The translations under genes were made by a program, and so were the position numbers. From positions 1 through 64,000 of the forward strand of contig JAYMSP010000075.1 of the NCBI GenBank assembly GCA_036897095.1: a DNA stretch of 64,000 nt, written 5' to 3'. Under the pieces are notes generated by a model. The model was not told where the DNA came from. It saw only the letters and a program-made list of their open reading frames with translations, and made no database searches. Shown piece after piece: positions 22,335 to 34,881 of the stretch. The stretch is from Plantago elongata. Lineage: Eukaryota > Streptophyta > Magnoliopsida > Lamiales > Plantaginaceae. Each line of letters begins with the position of its first letter. The first letter of the stretch is position 1.

Positions 22335-25065
22335 ATGATTCCAAACAACCAGCAAACCACTCCTCTCTGCGATTTCTGCACCAAATCAAAAGCACTCCTT
22401 TACTGCCGAGCCGACTCAGCCAAGCTCTGCTTCACCTGCGACCGTGAGGTCCACTCCACCAACCCCCTTTTCGGCAAACACTCCCGTTGCCTCCTCTGCA
22501 ACTCCTGCAACTCTTCCCCTGCCTCAATTTTCTGCTGTACGGAGTCAATTGTGCTATGTCAGAACTGCGATTGGGAGACCCACAAGGAGTTCAAGGTTGT
22601 CCACGATAGGCGGCCGGTAGAGGGGTTCAATGGGTGTCCGAGTGTGGGGGAGTTGGTGAGTGTTTTAGGGTTTGAGGATTTGGGGAAGAAGAGTGAGAAG
22701 GTGGATTTTGGGGGAGAGGATGAGGAGGAGTTTGAGGGGTTGAGGGTTTGGCAAACGCCGTCTGTTGTGAGCTTGGATGAGCTTGTGGTTCCGAATGATA
22801 ATCATAATTGGAAGGTTATGGGTGTGCCTCCTTTGCCTAAGGTTTGCTTGCTTGCTTGCTTCATTCATTTCTTGATGTTGTTGTTTAGCTATTTTTGTTT
22901 CAAGATTGGATTTTTATGCATTTTTGGGATTTCTTTTCTGCCTGTTGAGTGTTGTTACGTAGTGTAGCCGGTTAGAGATTAGCTATTGTGGTAGAGTGAA
23001 GCTCATTTCGGAAGGTAGAACAGCTTTGACTTGGAACGATGTGTTCGGTTTGTTTTTGGTTAGATTGATTTGGTGTTATGGATTGATGGTGTTTGGTGTA
23101 CTAGAAGTTTCGTGATTGGTTTTGTAGGATTTGGAGTTGCGTGATCTTTTAGTAGATATAGATATAATAATTCCAGGCTCCAGCTTGATTTGTTGTATTT
23201 TTAGCTGAGCCCACGGTCTTGTTAAGGCTAAAGGTCTTATCTCTCAATCTGAATGCTTGTTTTGTGTAGAAGTTCATAGTTTCATGTAGATTCTGGTTAT
23301 TGTGATCGGGATGCGGTTGGTTTTGACCGGTAGTACAAATTTTGGAAATATAGGATTCAGATAGTGAAGTTTTATGGAGTACTAGTTGCAAAGTGCACAG
23401 TATGGGCAAGCGTTTGTTTGGGGTTTGTCTTTGTGTTTCAAGTCTGATTTCTGAACTGTATTTGCTCTGTAATTGACTAGAATTGGCAACTTTTTTGTGA
23501 TTTGGCATTGCCAAACATATGTTTTCTATGTAATTTTGTTTGTGTGCCCTGTGAAAACTGTGATTAAGTTCTGTATGAACATGTTTTGTGTCGATTAGAA
23601 AATGTTAACCTCCTTTAGACCACTGCTACTCAATCAGAACCGGCATGCGGTATGTGGTAAGCACAAAGAAGAAATACTTTGCCAACTTCGTGAGATGGCT
23701 AAAACTGAGCCCAACTTCGATGGCTCTCTTAGAGACCTTGAACCCAATGGTGGATTTCAAGTGCAAGTGCCCAGAAAGCATGAATTGGTAGAGAACAGTC
23801 CAGGCTTTCAAAATAAATTAGAACCGTTATCATTTCCTTATGAGGTAATACTCTCATTTCTCTTCTTGATTGTCATGTTTCATGCTTGAATTATTGCCTA
23901 CGTTCTCTGATCTCTAGGATGGATGTTCAATCTGATTAGCTGTGCGCAACGTATAGCTGTCATGTGTGAGTGAAGGGTTGAACTTCAGATTTTATGAAAC
24001 TGCTTGCATGGTCATTAATTAAAAAGCTTGAGCTGCTACTTATGGAATTATTTATTTTATGAAAGTCCATAAGCATTGGAATTTAAATCACAAAGTATTT
24101 TGATCTGTTAAGTGTAAACATACTAATAGAGCCGTTTAAATTATCAGCAGTTGAAACTTTAACGGATATATGTTTGTTGTATCTTCTTCCGTTCCTCCCA
24201 TATTTCTTGACTAGTTCTTACTGCCTTCTCAAATTGATGAATAGACTGAGATATTTTGAAATATTCACATTTAAGTTCTAACTTTCAAACGTTTTTTTTA
24301 AGATTCTTGTTCGATTTTTCATTGTATATGGAGCATTTCATTCTGGCTCAGTATATCATAAACTTCCCTATCTTGGTAGTTTAGTTGCTCTCAATAATTC
24401 ATAAGTAATTAGTTTTGTCAGTGTGTCAAGAGAAATATGCCAAGTAGCTTTTTGAAAATTGATCAAATTAAATCTTATTGGTTCATAAAGCTGACCATAT
24501 ATTGGAAGAAATAATATGACCAGAGAAGTGATCCCATTCTATTTGCAGACTGGTGCGCAGCAGTGGTGTGATTATAATGGTGCTTTTCCAGATCAAGGTT
24601 TCTCTCCAACCTTCTTTGATAGCTTGATTGACTTGAACCACATAGTACCCGACAAAGATTCAGATGTTGGAGACGGGTCCGGTATTGCAAATGGTCTTCA
24701 AGAAGTTCTGTCATCTAATCCTACTGATTTGAATAATGTCCAAGTTATTCCTACAGCCGCAATACGTGAACTGAACAGCCAGGAAAGAGACTCTGCACTC
24801 TCACGATACAAAGAAAAAAAGAAAACTAGAAGGTAAAGTCCAACATGCTTTAAGCTGTAACTAAGCACCTCTTACATCTTATCAGAGAACACATTTGCAA
24901 TTTACACCCCATTATAGAGTATTTATAAAAATTACAGATTAAAGATCTGTTTGTTTATTTATTAAAAATAACAGGTATGATAAGCATATCAGATATGAAT
25001 CAAGGAAGGTGCGGGCCGAGACTAGGACAAGAGTAAAGGGCCGTTTTGCAAAGATAGACCGCTAA
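22335..25065 (+). CDS. CONSTANS-like B-box/CCT transcription regulator (COL14/COL15 type)
   Basis: Four exons (22335-22841, 23638-23844, 24549-24832, 24975-25065) with in-phase GT-AG introns give 362 residues. Two adjacent B-box zinc fingers lie at about residues 11-52 ([20 protein letters not shown]...H) and 54-95 ([21 protein letters not shown]...H). They are followed by [17 protein letters not shown], a signature of the COL14/COL15 branch. A CCT domain occupies the last 45 residues ([20 protein letters not shown], then [15 protein letters not shown]). CCT proteins bind CORE motifs or NF-Y subunits in the nucleus; this branch is linked to light, flowering and stress responses, less well studied than CO itself. 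The CCT is split by the last intron, as is usual in COL genes. The stretch between the fingers and the CCT is acidic and shorter than in Arabidopsis COL14/15. Confidence 0.93.
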
Positions 25066-25589
25066 GGTCTGCCCTTGTAGTGATTGTTCAATAATTTTGG
25101 TAATGGAACTTTGGGCAAAAGGTATGAGTCAATGTAGCAAGTAAAGCTTATGCAGAGATGGAGTGAATAGACAGGATATTAAGTGGTTTACGAAATCTTA
25201 TTTACAGCTTACAAGCTAGCTTAGCTTTTCATAGCTACTAGTAATGTGCAATTGTGCATAGATATCGTGTTCCTAATTTGATCTTTCTATGTGTATAGTG
25301 AACCTTTTTATGTTTCTTGTATCACATGTATAATTCTGAGATCTGGTTCTAGGGCTGCAACATTCTTGTATATTATGTTCTGTCTGAAACTATGCAAAAC
25401 CGGATTGAAATCATCCTGGTCTTCCCTCGGCAGATACCCATTCACATGCTATTCTTTTCTGTTCTCATTTGTGATCAGGTGAGACTGATCAGTACTTCTC
25501 TATCTGAAATTCTGTCTTGATGTACTTGAATTATAAATAGGTCATGAAGTCACCAAAACTTTGAGACATGAGTTTGGCCATGTGCTTTA

Positions 25590-26045
25590 TCTGAAGATGG
25601 AGTTGATTGGTAAGAATGAATATGACGAGCGCAATGTCTCCAGAATCTCCCTTTCTACAGCGAAACCTCACTATTGAAGAGACTCACCACTTCTGTACCT
25701 CAGTCCTTAGTCCTGTGGTGCAGATCGATACATAGACCTCCTGTTACATTGTAAAGCTCGGTGACCAACTACTGAAATAACAATTCGATGTAGACACCAG
25801 AACAAGCCTCGTCTGGACTCAGTGCCGAGATTGCACAAAATGATTTTGACAGAAAGCAAACCCGTTCACAAGCAAAATTCTCCCTCTCATTGCCCTATTC
25901 GTCTCTACTAAAAACGTTTAGTGCAGTTCCGTGACATCAGGGACTCTCACAGATGAAACTTTCTACCTCCGATCAGACACAGATGTGCGAGTGGTCAAAA
26001 TCAAGAATTCGAATTCGGGGAACAACATGAGGGTGGAGTTATAGA
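25590..26045 (+). pseudogene. Decayed nepenthesin-like (CDR1-type) aspartic protease
   Basis: Pieces in more than one frame read as a plant A1 aspartic protease: MELI near 25597, YIVKLGDQLL near 25744, then FDVDTRTSLVWTQCRDCTK near 25785-25841, and GTLTDETFYLRSDTDVRVV...NSGNNM near 25942-26034. These match the order LVKLSIGTP / DTGSDLIWTQC.PC / GTLATETF. The catalytic DTGS is DTRT, several in-frame stops are present, and the second catalytic aspartate and the whole C-terminal lobe are missing. It is a host gene relic. Intact relatives are secreted proteases involved in defence signalling. Confidence 0.7.
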
Positions 26046-28113
26046 CATGACCTAATCTCGAGAGTGGGTTTCCTCCAATCTAATAACGTGTTTGTTTCAG
26101 AAGCTGAAATCAGAGCTCGAAATATGAATTTCAAAATTCTGTTTCCATAGACTGATTCGCAGCTGTTTCCAGAACGCATCATAAGCAGATAAAATAAATG
26201 ATCATATTTGGCAGAAGGATGTTGCAGTTGGTTTTCCATTCAGAGAATTCATATACACGAGTGCAAGACTTGATTAGGTAAATATACACCTAATTTGGTA
26301 AAGGCTTAAAACAAAAGTTTAAGATTAATTAGAGATTGGACAATGACACAAAACCTTCGAACAACCACATAAATATACTTATTTTTACCACTTCTTCTAA
26401 GTTAACAAGTTAGAGGCATACAGCCATTCAACATGGACCTGTTTTTAGAACAAATATGAATCTTTCAAGCCAGCAACATGGTCATTTCAAGTAAAGAGCT
26501 TGTGCAGTAAACCTTCTCCTTTATTATCATCATGCCAATGATTGAATGCCATAAGTACATGCATCTCTATCCTTCACATTCAAGCCATAAATGACCTGTC
26601 ATGTAACGAAAAATATCTTATTCGTTTACTAGTTTGTTCGTTTATTATCTTCTACTATATTCCAAAAAAAACAGGCAATTATATTAGTTACATCTATTTT
26701 ATCAACTATCATCTAAAACTACATTCTTAGCTAATTTTGCTAAACGGATTCACAATCTAGTTATAAGTTTGTTGCGTGATCACTTAGATTATAAGTTTGT
26801 TGTTTTATTTAACTAGTTGGGTAAATAAAACTTACCTGGCTCATCTATAATGAACTAATCCATATATAATCTAAGATGAGTTACACGGTATATCAGATAA
26901 TCTGGTAGTAGTCATTCCAACCTACACTCAAAACTTGACATGTTACTACTTTGATGATTGGGTTTAACCTAGGAAATATATGACATGAATTTCTAACACA
27001 AAATCATCATCATATCTTTCGAAAGGTAAATTAGGCAGGAAAATATATGGTGTGTGTTTAAAGATTGAGTTATCTAATTATATGATTTAATTGTAATTTA
27101 GGTGTAAATCATTTTTAATTATTCCCGTATAATCATTAGTGAATACTTTAAAATGTTTGATGCTGCGATCAACACTCCAAACATCCAACATTTTCATTAT
27201 TAAGGTTAAGGGTAATGAAGCGTATTTTAGTTGGTAAGATGCATCAACTCCAACCAATAGGTTAGAGGTTCAAGTTACTTTTTTCGTAATTTACATCAAG
27301 ATATAGGACAAGGTACTCTCCATAATCTATTAAGCATCTATAAAGCGCTCCTATGGAGTAATCTTATACAACTCTTTGTCCATTTCTTGCATAATATATA
27401 TGCTACAAAAGATAGGGGATTATAAATTCCTTAGTTGTTTAGTCATGAGAGGTCTAATCCAAATTGCCATCCCTATAAAAGCAAGTTTTATAGATTGAAA
27501 ATTAGACAAAAAAAATTACCATTACCAGCAAATTCAATGCATAGGTTTTTGTTTGAGCAACCACTCACGCTGATGATTTGATGAGTTTGTGCAAAAGGGA
27601 AGTAGTGCACAGTCCACTAAGACTAGCTAATTCTGACTGGATCGGCTAATTAGCTGGGCTATTCTAATGGGCTACGAGATGTTCGGTCCAAATCAATCTC
27701 AGATCTCAATCACTTGAGACTAACTTTCGATAAATTATATAGATACGGACATATATATTAATGTTTACATTTATATTTCTGTGAACATCAAGGAGGTCGT
27801 GGGAGTTTTAAGAGAGACCACCCTTAAAAAAATATATAAAGGGCTAACTAATATACAATCACCTCAAATAAAAAGTTATCTACTAAACTAACTCAACCCA
27901 ACCAAAAATTAGAAAGTGGATCATTCTAAATGGGTCAATATATATTCACATTTTAACCCACGTTCTACATTAATACCACAAAAACCTAAACAACTAAAAA
28001 CAAAATCCTCTCTCTAGAAAATTTCCTCGCGCCGAAAAAGTTTGAACTCGCCGGAAAAGGCTCAAATTCGTCGAAAACAACTCAAAAGGCGGTCAATCTC
28101 ACCGGAAATAAAT
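26046..28113. other. AT-rich spacer, no gene; one SINE-like element
   Basis: Apart from the SINE-like segment at 27205-27345 I see no gene or clear transposon end in this region. Confidence 0.45.
27205..27345 (+). mobile_element. tRNA-derived SINE-like element
   Basis: TAGTTGGTAAGATG at 27228-27241 fits an A box and GAGGTTCAAGTT at about 27265 fits a B box, 25 bp apart. The head is followed by a unique body and no coding frame. Borders are approximate and no clean target-site duplication was found. Confidence 0.5.
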
Positions 28114-28212
28114 CACAAACAATGGTGGCAAACGATCCTTACAATCTAGGTGAGATTCTTCCGTAGACCATATCGATGTACAACGTTCAAGCACATTGCT
28201 ATTCGATTCATT
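28114..28212. repeat. 99-bp perfect copy of part of the AT-hook gene exon 2
   Basis: This segment is identical over 99 bases to 38908-39006, in the same orientation, 10,794 bp away. At 38908-39006 it encodes, on the minus strand, about residues 108-140 of the AT-hook protein. Identity stops abruptly on both sides. The DNA just upstream (28020-28110) carries several short CGCCGGAAA/CACCGGAAA repeats. It looks like an exon piece captured or copied by a transposon or by repair. Confidence 0.95.
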
Positions 28213-29887
28213 GAGAGGGAGATTAGCATCCGATACAAATTTATAATAAAAAGGCCACCACCCAATTTGACACTATTTATTTACTATATGTATACAATTA
28301 AAATTGTATTTCTTTCACAATATATACACCTGAACTGTGTCTTAGTTGGTCTGTTTTTTTCTTTTTTAAATATGATTTTACTAATATGTTCTCTTGGTGA
28401 TTTATGGTAATTTGTACATGGCAGTATTATAATCCAAGTAGTTTACTATTTCATTAATGATTAATAGATATATGCACTACATAATACTACATACAAGTAA
28501 CCGGATTCTCCTGCACATAGATTATTAGGTTACATTATACTGCTCAAATTGAACAGATCTAGTTAATGAACCTTTTTCTAGAACACAAAACAAACCTTAC
28601 AAGTGCAACAGAGCAACTAGTTCATAAAAGATCAAGAAAACAATAACTAAAAGCTTTATTTTGTTGATAATTTTTTTATTGTCAAAGTCAAAGGCCAGTC
28701 AACATAGGCCATAAGTTGATCATTGAACAATCAATAATCACATATTCATCTGAATTTTTACAACATACCGTATCTTAAAAATATATAATCAATATTACTA
28801 TATATTTAGTGATAAAAGAAATTAATATTATATTTTAGCTTTAAACGATATACAATATGAAGTGACGTATAAATATAAAATTTTCATAATAGAAAGTGAC
28901 CTATAATATACATATATATATATATTCACTCGGATCCAAATGAGCACCATAACTTGGTTCGAATATCCATGAACACTTTTAAGAAGCAGATATGTTCGGG
29001 TAGCGTATACACAACTAAACATTCTAAACTAATTTTTAATTATTTAGTATATACTCCCACTTTTTTAATTCCCCACGCAATCTTAATTTATCTCATATAT
29101 ATTTAAGTTGATTATAGATTTGATTTAGCCACACAGCTTTACATAAATCACTATAAATATTATATGTTTAATAATTACACACATTATAACTTGAAAATAC
29201 CAAGTGGCAAGACATATATCGTTTATAGTGTAATTTACGTTTGTAGTTAATTATAGTGATGCTTAGTTAATGTGTTAACATTATAACATCTTAATACGTA
29301 TTCCATTACTTAAGTAGATCTAATAACAAAGTTTAGTTGAGAAGCGTGAACATGTGGATATTTGAACACTCTTAGATTAGTAATTAATCATGTTAAGAGA
29401 CGCGGTGAACCGAGAGTGCAATTGCTAATATATTAAAGTAACCATGATGATTAATATGAATTACAAAATCGGAAAATTACCTTATACTCTTGATTACTTT
29501 TTTTCAAAGAATAAACACCAATTTTACTACAAATGTGATTGTGCCGATTTGTTAAACTCTTAAAATTAAGTAGGACATCTTATTTAGTAGATTGCGTATA
29601 CCTAAATTTATTTTCCCTTTTATTTGAGTCCACTAATTATTTAAGCTCCGCTCTCCGTCGTAATAGGAGTGGATCTAGAGGCGCTAGTACTCTATAAAAT
29701 TTGAAAAAAAAAAATAAAACAATTTATATTTAATGTTTTTCATAATTTAAGAATGCAATATCAAACCTCCAAAATAATCTCATATATGTATACTATATAA
29801 TCCCTTCCCTACAATTTTAAATCTTGAATTGGTTCCGGGCCGTAACATTTTTAATGTTGTAATTGTAAGACCTTTTAAAAGACTTAA
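28213..29887. other. AT-rich spacer, nothing recognised
   Basis: No coding character or terminal repeats were seen. A short TA-rich run lies at about 28910-28924. Confidence 0.45.
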
Positions 29888-30003
29888 GAGGTTGATTGGG
29901 AAACGATTTAAATTGAAAAATATCCATTTAAATAGTCTATTTCGTACAAAACAGGCTATTTGAATGGGCATTTTTTAATTTAAATCGATTCCCAATTCGC
30001 CCT
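29888..30003 (+). mobile_element. Tourist-like MITE, subfamily C (about 116 bp)
   Basis: The left end GAGGTTGATTGGGAAACGAT and the inverted right end (reverse complement AGGGCGAATTGGGAATCGAT) match over about 35 bp, and both continue with TTAAATT. TTAA flanks the element on each side, as for PIF/Harbinger-type targets. Confidence 0.8.
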
Positions 30004-31082
30004 TAAAATTTCGTTGTAAGTTGTCCAATATTATCCATGTGTTGTTTGCAGAAAATAGTGTGATTGTCGGGTTGATTGGATTTTGACCCAAAGACTTGAA
30101 GGTTTAAGTTTCCTTACATGACAAACTTTTGCAATGTAAATTAGGTTATCCCAGACAAAACACATTGTGTGTTCGAGAATTTTAGCCATCTAAACATAAT
30201 TCATAGTTGAAAATTTGTGTTCAATAAATTATACATTTGTACTTGAGTATCATTACGGTGATATTATCATATATATTGTATTTAGCACTAGTTCATCAAG
30301 GATTAATCGGCTAACATTCATTTTATCAACTGGTTTCACTAAATACGCTTATAAATTAAAGTAACACATGGAACGAGTAGGAAAGGTAAGTGAACAAAAC
30401 TCAATAATACATTTATGAGAAATGTGTTGTTTACAATCTCCTAATTTGTGTAAACCACAAAGTAGAACTAGGTAGGTTGCTGAACAAATTAACATGGATT
30501 TCACTTTCACAAAGTTGAATGAAATGAGTGATTGTTTTAACTTTTAAAAGTAGCCTCCAAAAAAGATTAGAGATGTAACAGTCGATTTCCAACAATTAAT
30601 TAATTCATGTAGTGGTCTGAATAAGGTTAACGTGGACATAATTTATGATCAAATTCCCATATCATTTACACAAAAGTGGTAAAGTTGTTTAACTATGGGA
30701 CTTTGCGTCATTATTGTTTTGTTGCTATTTTTTCTAATGACGTGTTTGAAGTAGAATTAGTACCAAAATATGTAACAGATTATAAAATGACAAGACTGCT
30801 ACCAAACATATATGTTATGCTATGTTATGTGTGGTAAGGATTTTGATATTATACAAGATTTTATACCTTTTGATTCCTTAATTATGGGATTCAAACCAGT
30901 TTATTAGAGGACAAACAGATCAATTTTACAATATCAGTCTAGCTTCAACATTACTCTTGAGGAAGTCGACACATATGAGTTTCGGAGTGCATTTATTGTA
31001 CATGATCATCATCGAAAGATTTGTCATTCATGAATTTCTTATGTTAATATCGAATTTGTTATGTTTATTACATGAACATTGG
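30004..31082. other. AT-rich spacer, nothing recognised
   Basis: No gene, RNA or repeat was identified. Confidence 0.45.
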
Positions 31083-31477
31083 ATTTTTTTTTTTAAGACA
31101 CTATAACCAAAAGCAGCAGCATCAGATCCATAACACCGCCACCTCCATACCTCCCACCACCGCCTCCAGCTCCCTGAGAGCAGTCACGCGCCATATGCCC
31201 TTACTAACCGCACTTGTAGCACCCCCACCGCCACCTCCATACCTCCCACCACCACCGTTATACCCGCCGCCGCCGCCGCCAGATCCGCGAGTAGATCCCT
31301 GCACAGGAGCACCGTCAGGCCCGATCACCTGCTCACCATCACCGAGAGATCGGAAACCGTCAGACTTGATCGACGACTGGTGGACGAACAGATCCTCGCT
31401 GCCGTCGTCAGGGGTGATGAATCCGAACCCTTTCTGGTCGTTGAACCGGTACCCTTTTTCACATCACCGTCAGCCAT
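31083..31477 (-). pseudogene. Disabled retrocopy of a glycine-rich cold-shock-domain protein (GRP2/CSP type)
   Basis: The minus strand starts [10 protein letters not shown] at 31477 and continues in a shifted frame with [20 protein letters not shown] and [14 protein letters not shown], the cold-shock domain carrying RNP1 (KGFGFI) and RNP2 (LFVHQ). Then come GPDGAPVQG, a glycine-rich linker, and in a third frame a CCHC knuckle (CYKCG...GHMARDC). Intact proteins are RNA chaperones in cold response and development. Here there is a frameshift before FNDQ (about 7 bases lost), loss of the domain's last strand, a further shift, and stops inside the knuckle. An 11-base A tract on the minus strand (31084-31094) follows the truncated end, consistent with retroposition. 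The proline-rich plus-strand frame over the same bases is its shadow. Confidence 0.85.
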
Positions 31478-33369
31478 TTTTTTGGATTTGCAAGTCACTA
31501 GCTTTTGAGTCTCTGTTAGATTTGGATTATTTGATTTGGATTGGAATGAATAGTACACAGATTTAAATGTATCCTATTTGAATCAGTTGCCAAATTGAAT
31601 TTTGTCCTGAATCAGCCCATTTTTGGTGCTTTGCATGACAAAAAAAGCCATTTTAAGAGAATGGGAGAAAGCAAGGCGTGTATAAAATGTGATATCGGTT
31701 TGGAAGAAAACGAACAACTGCAACAGAAGTAGGGTCCACTTGTAAATCACAGCCGTTGATCTTCCACGTCACGTTCCATCTCAAACCGTTCATTTTAATT
31801 TCTTGTTGTCTGTCTTTTTTATTTACCAAAATATTTTTCTTCCTTTCCTTCACGAAATCGAACTACGTCCGCTTGATTCATAGTATCATTGTACTCCCGT
31901 TCCCCGTTCATCTAATCTTTATCTATCCGTATTCCGTTTTATATCAAATAAATAAATAAATATGTCAAAGTATAAAAATGTAGGTGATAATGTTATAGCG
32001 AATTGGCAATTATATGTATTTGTTGTAGTATTTACTGAAAATATAAATTAAAAAAATCATTTATAACTACTTTTCAATAGTTTATTATATATCTTTGATA
32101 TTTTTTCAATTTATCTGCCTTGCTTTTTTATTAAAAACTATATATATACCTTGCTTTAATTTAACACACAGCTAATTAAACAATTTAATCAGAATTCATG
32201 TATTTAAACACAACAAAAGTGTTTAGCTTACGCAGAAGGAGGAAGTATTTGCTTCACACAATGCCTTTTGTCTCTTTGTTCTTGTTCTATTTCCAACTGA
32301 TTATCATTAAGGAAGACTAATCTTGAACCTTAATCAATTGATTAGAAACCGTAAACAAATTCAGAGTTTGGTTTGTTGATTGACAGCTACCAAATCTTTG
32401 AAAGCATCATCTTCTTCCCACCACATGTTAATGAGATTTTTTAGAAACTAGGCACCTACACGCTAATAACCAATCTTAGATTGAAATGGTATATAATTTT
32501 ATTAGAGATGCTAAATATGTAATGACCGATCCCTTGTGCACTACATTGATCATAATTACAAGTGTTAGGACATCAAACTCAAGAAAACATCAAATGTGGT
32601 AATCTATCTCGTTTTTTCTTTTTATTATTAAACCATGGTAATCTATTTTTAGGATGCTGAATATTAATATCTTCATAATTTTCGAAAGAAAGTCAGTTCT
32701 AGCTAAATGTCATAATTACTAAGCAAATAGACTTCATATCGGTACAAATTAAGGGGCCGATTGGTATGGCACTCAAATGTCCATTTGGATGTGATTTTGG
32801 TGAAATTGTGTTTGAAATGAAATTAAAATGGGATATTTAAAGTGTATTTTAGGCCAAATCACTGTTTATCAAATCAAATGGGGATATTTAAATGCTTGGC
32901 CAATCAGCCCCTAAGAAATGTGTATTGATATGGGTACATTATATCCTCCATTGCATGCCAACGAAGTCTTGGGACTTCTCCAAGCTTCAAAAGTCTTCAT
33001 ACCACTGAAATAATATACTTGTCCATTTTGACATAATTAATATAGGACTTGGATGTAAATTGCAACCCTCGTGTATAATAGGCGATGATGATGTCTCACT
33101 GTTACATAAATAAATTTTAAAAAGAAAAAGAATTGATTTTCTCACGTTAAATAAAAAAGTAATTGAAAGAACCCCTAACTAATAGTAATTAAGTGGAGAA
33201 GGTTAGTACTCTAAAATTGCAAGAGCTTTCAAATGCATACGAAAAGGGCTTTCAAGAATTAAATGAATTTCATTTAATTCTGATTCTGGCAGCTGAATGC
33301 CAAATGTCACAATACACCAAAACAAATTAGCTCATATCATTTGATGAACAATCACTTCAAATCTCCTTA
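31478..33369. other. Spacer with one MITE
   Basis: About 31478-31560 may be the 5'UTR of the copied cold-shock mRNA. The rest, apart from the MITE at 32753-32911, is AT-rich with no gene. Confidence 0.45.
32753..32911 (+). mobile_element. Tourist-like MITE, subfamily A1 (159 bp)
   Basis: It starts GGGGCCGATTGGTATGGCAC and ends GGCCAATCAGCCCC, with TAA directly on both sides (32750-32752 and 32912-32914). Interior landmarks CATTTGGATG, GATTTTGGTGAAATTGTG and GGCCAAATCACTGTT are shared with the copy at 55609. There is no ORF. Confidence 0.88.
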
Positions 33370-33378
33370 CTATATATA
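33370..33378 (+). promoter_or_regulatory. TATA box of the SWEET gene
   Basis: CTATATATA lies 116 bp before the ATG at 33486, followed by an A/C-rich leader. Confidence 0.65.
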
Positions 33379-33485
33379 CCCCTTACACATGAACCATTTC
33401 TTGAAAGAGCCATTTGACAGAAACCTACAACTAAACAACACAACAACAACAAAAAAAATAAACCAAGAACTTCACTCTGTCAAGA

Positions 33486-34881
33486 ATGGCAAACTTCACT
33501 ACCAAGGATTTGGCAACTGCATTTGGCATTCTTGGTATATCATTCTTCTATCTTTCTCTAAAATTCATGAACCGGTTGATAGATATACATATCGACTGTT
33601 GATTTGGCGGACCTGGTAGCTGATCAGCTCTTGTACTAACTTGTTTTTCTTAATCTTTGTATTGTAGGCAATATAGTGTCGTTCTTGGTTTACCTGGCAC
33701 CACTGTAAGAACCAACAACACTTCATTTTTGTATATATTGTCGAATTATATTACTTAAAAATGCTAACTGCATTTTTTTTTGTTGATCAGGCCAACATTT
33801 TATCACATCATCAAGAAAAAATCGACAGAAGGTTTTCAGTCGATTCCTTATGCAGTTGCCTTGTTCAGCGCCATGCTGTACCTATACTACGCGTTTCTGA
33901 AAACAAATGTGTTCCTGTTGATCACGATCAACAGCGTTGGAACTGTCTTTGAAGTTACCTACTTAACAATCTATATGATCTATGCTACCAGAGAATCCAA
34001 GGTAGGATTGATCATTCTTACAAATAGTTCAAATTAATTATGCATGGATTTCAGGATCTAAAACCAATTGGAACTTTACTCTATTTGGTAAATTTTCTTC
34101 ATCAGGCTTTTACATTGAAGATGCTAGTTCTCTTCAATATGGCGTCCTTGGGACTTATCATAGCGATCACCAGCTTCGCATTGGAAGGTGAAGTTCGTGT
34201 TAAAGCTGTTGGATGGACCTGTGCTGTATTCTCCCTCAGCGTTTTCGCTGCCCCACTCAGTATCGTGGTATGTCTTCTTGTTTCCTTTTAAAATTCGGGT
34301 GGAATCAGGTGGCGTCATTTGTGGACCTGAGTCCACCCTGGTGAAAGTTGCAATTTTTCCCAAAATTTCTAATCAATAATCTGATTATTCAATTTAAACG
34401 GATACAGAGACGAGTAATAAGAACCAAGAGCGTCGAATACATGCCAGTTTCGCTCTCGTTCTTCCTGACACTGTGTGCAGTGATGTGGTTCTTTTACGGC
34501 TTCCTGATAAAAGATTACTTCATAGCTGTAAGTTTTCTTGTGAGTATTTCGTAAATGAAATTATGTTTTGCAAACTTCATATATATAAAGAGTTGTTGAA
34601 ACTTGCAGGCACCAAATATCCTGGGGTTCGGGTTTGGGGTCACACAGATGATCCTCTATGCTGTCTACAAGAACCACAAGAGCAACATTTTACCAGAAAG
34701 TAAAGTCCACGACTCCGTGATAGAAGTGGGAGCAAAAAAAGAGCGATACGAAGATCAGGATTCGACAGACGGTGAACCAACCAAGGAACAAGAGATGGAG
34801 ATTATTGTTGTTGATCCGACTCCAAGAGTAATGGTACTAGTCCAGAAAGAAGATGCTAAAGACACTGAATCCAAGGGCTAA
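33486..34881 (+). CDS. SWEET: SWEET sugar transporter, clade III (sucrose-type)
   Basis: Six exons (33486-33534, 33668-33704, 33791-34001, 34106-34267, 34408-34527, 34609-34881) join in phase to 283 residues, the usual SWEET length. The product has two MtN3/saliva triple-helix bundles joined by a linker helix, seven membrane segments in all. The first bundle starts [20 protein letters not shown] with the conserved proline pair, then [13 protein letters not shown]. The second includes [19 protein letters not shown] and [20 protein letters not shown]. The [14 protein letters not shown]-like junction and a long acidic C-tail (residues about 215-283) fit clade III, whose members export sucrose at the plasma membrane for phloem loading, nectar or seed filling. 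The C-tail holds serines and KKE/EQE runs that could be regulatory. A polyadenylation-like AATAAA lies at about 35053. Which numbered orthologue it is cannot be said. Confidence 0.95.

Noticed and set aside
22842-22967. Extension of COL exon 1 to a stop at 22967
   Set aside because: It reads into intron 1 and becomes a hydrophobic low-quality peptide; splicing at 22841 restores homology.
24516-24548. Extra N-terminal residues before exon 3 of the COL gene
   Set aside because: These bases are the 3' end of intron 2 (polypyrimidine tract and TTTGCAG).
31072-31566. Proline-rich plus-strand open frame of 164 codons
   Set aside because: It is the antisense of the glycine-rich part of the cold-shock pseudogene; GGN codons read backwards give proline.
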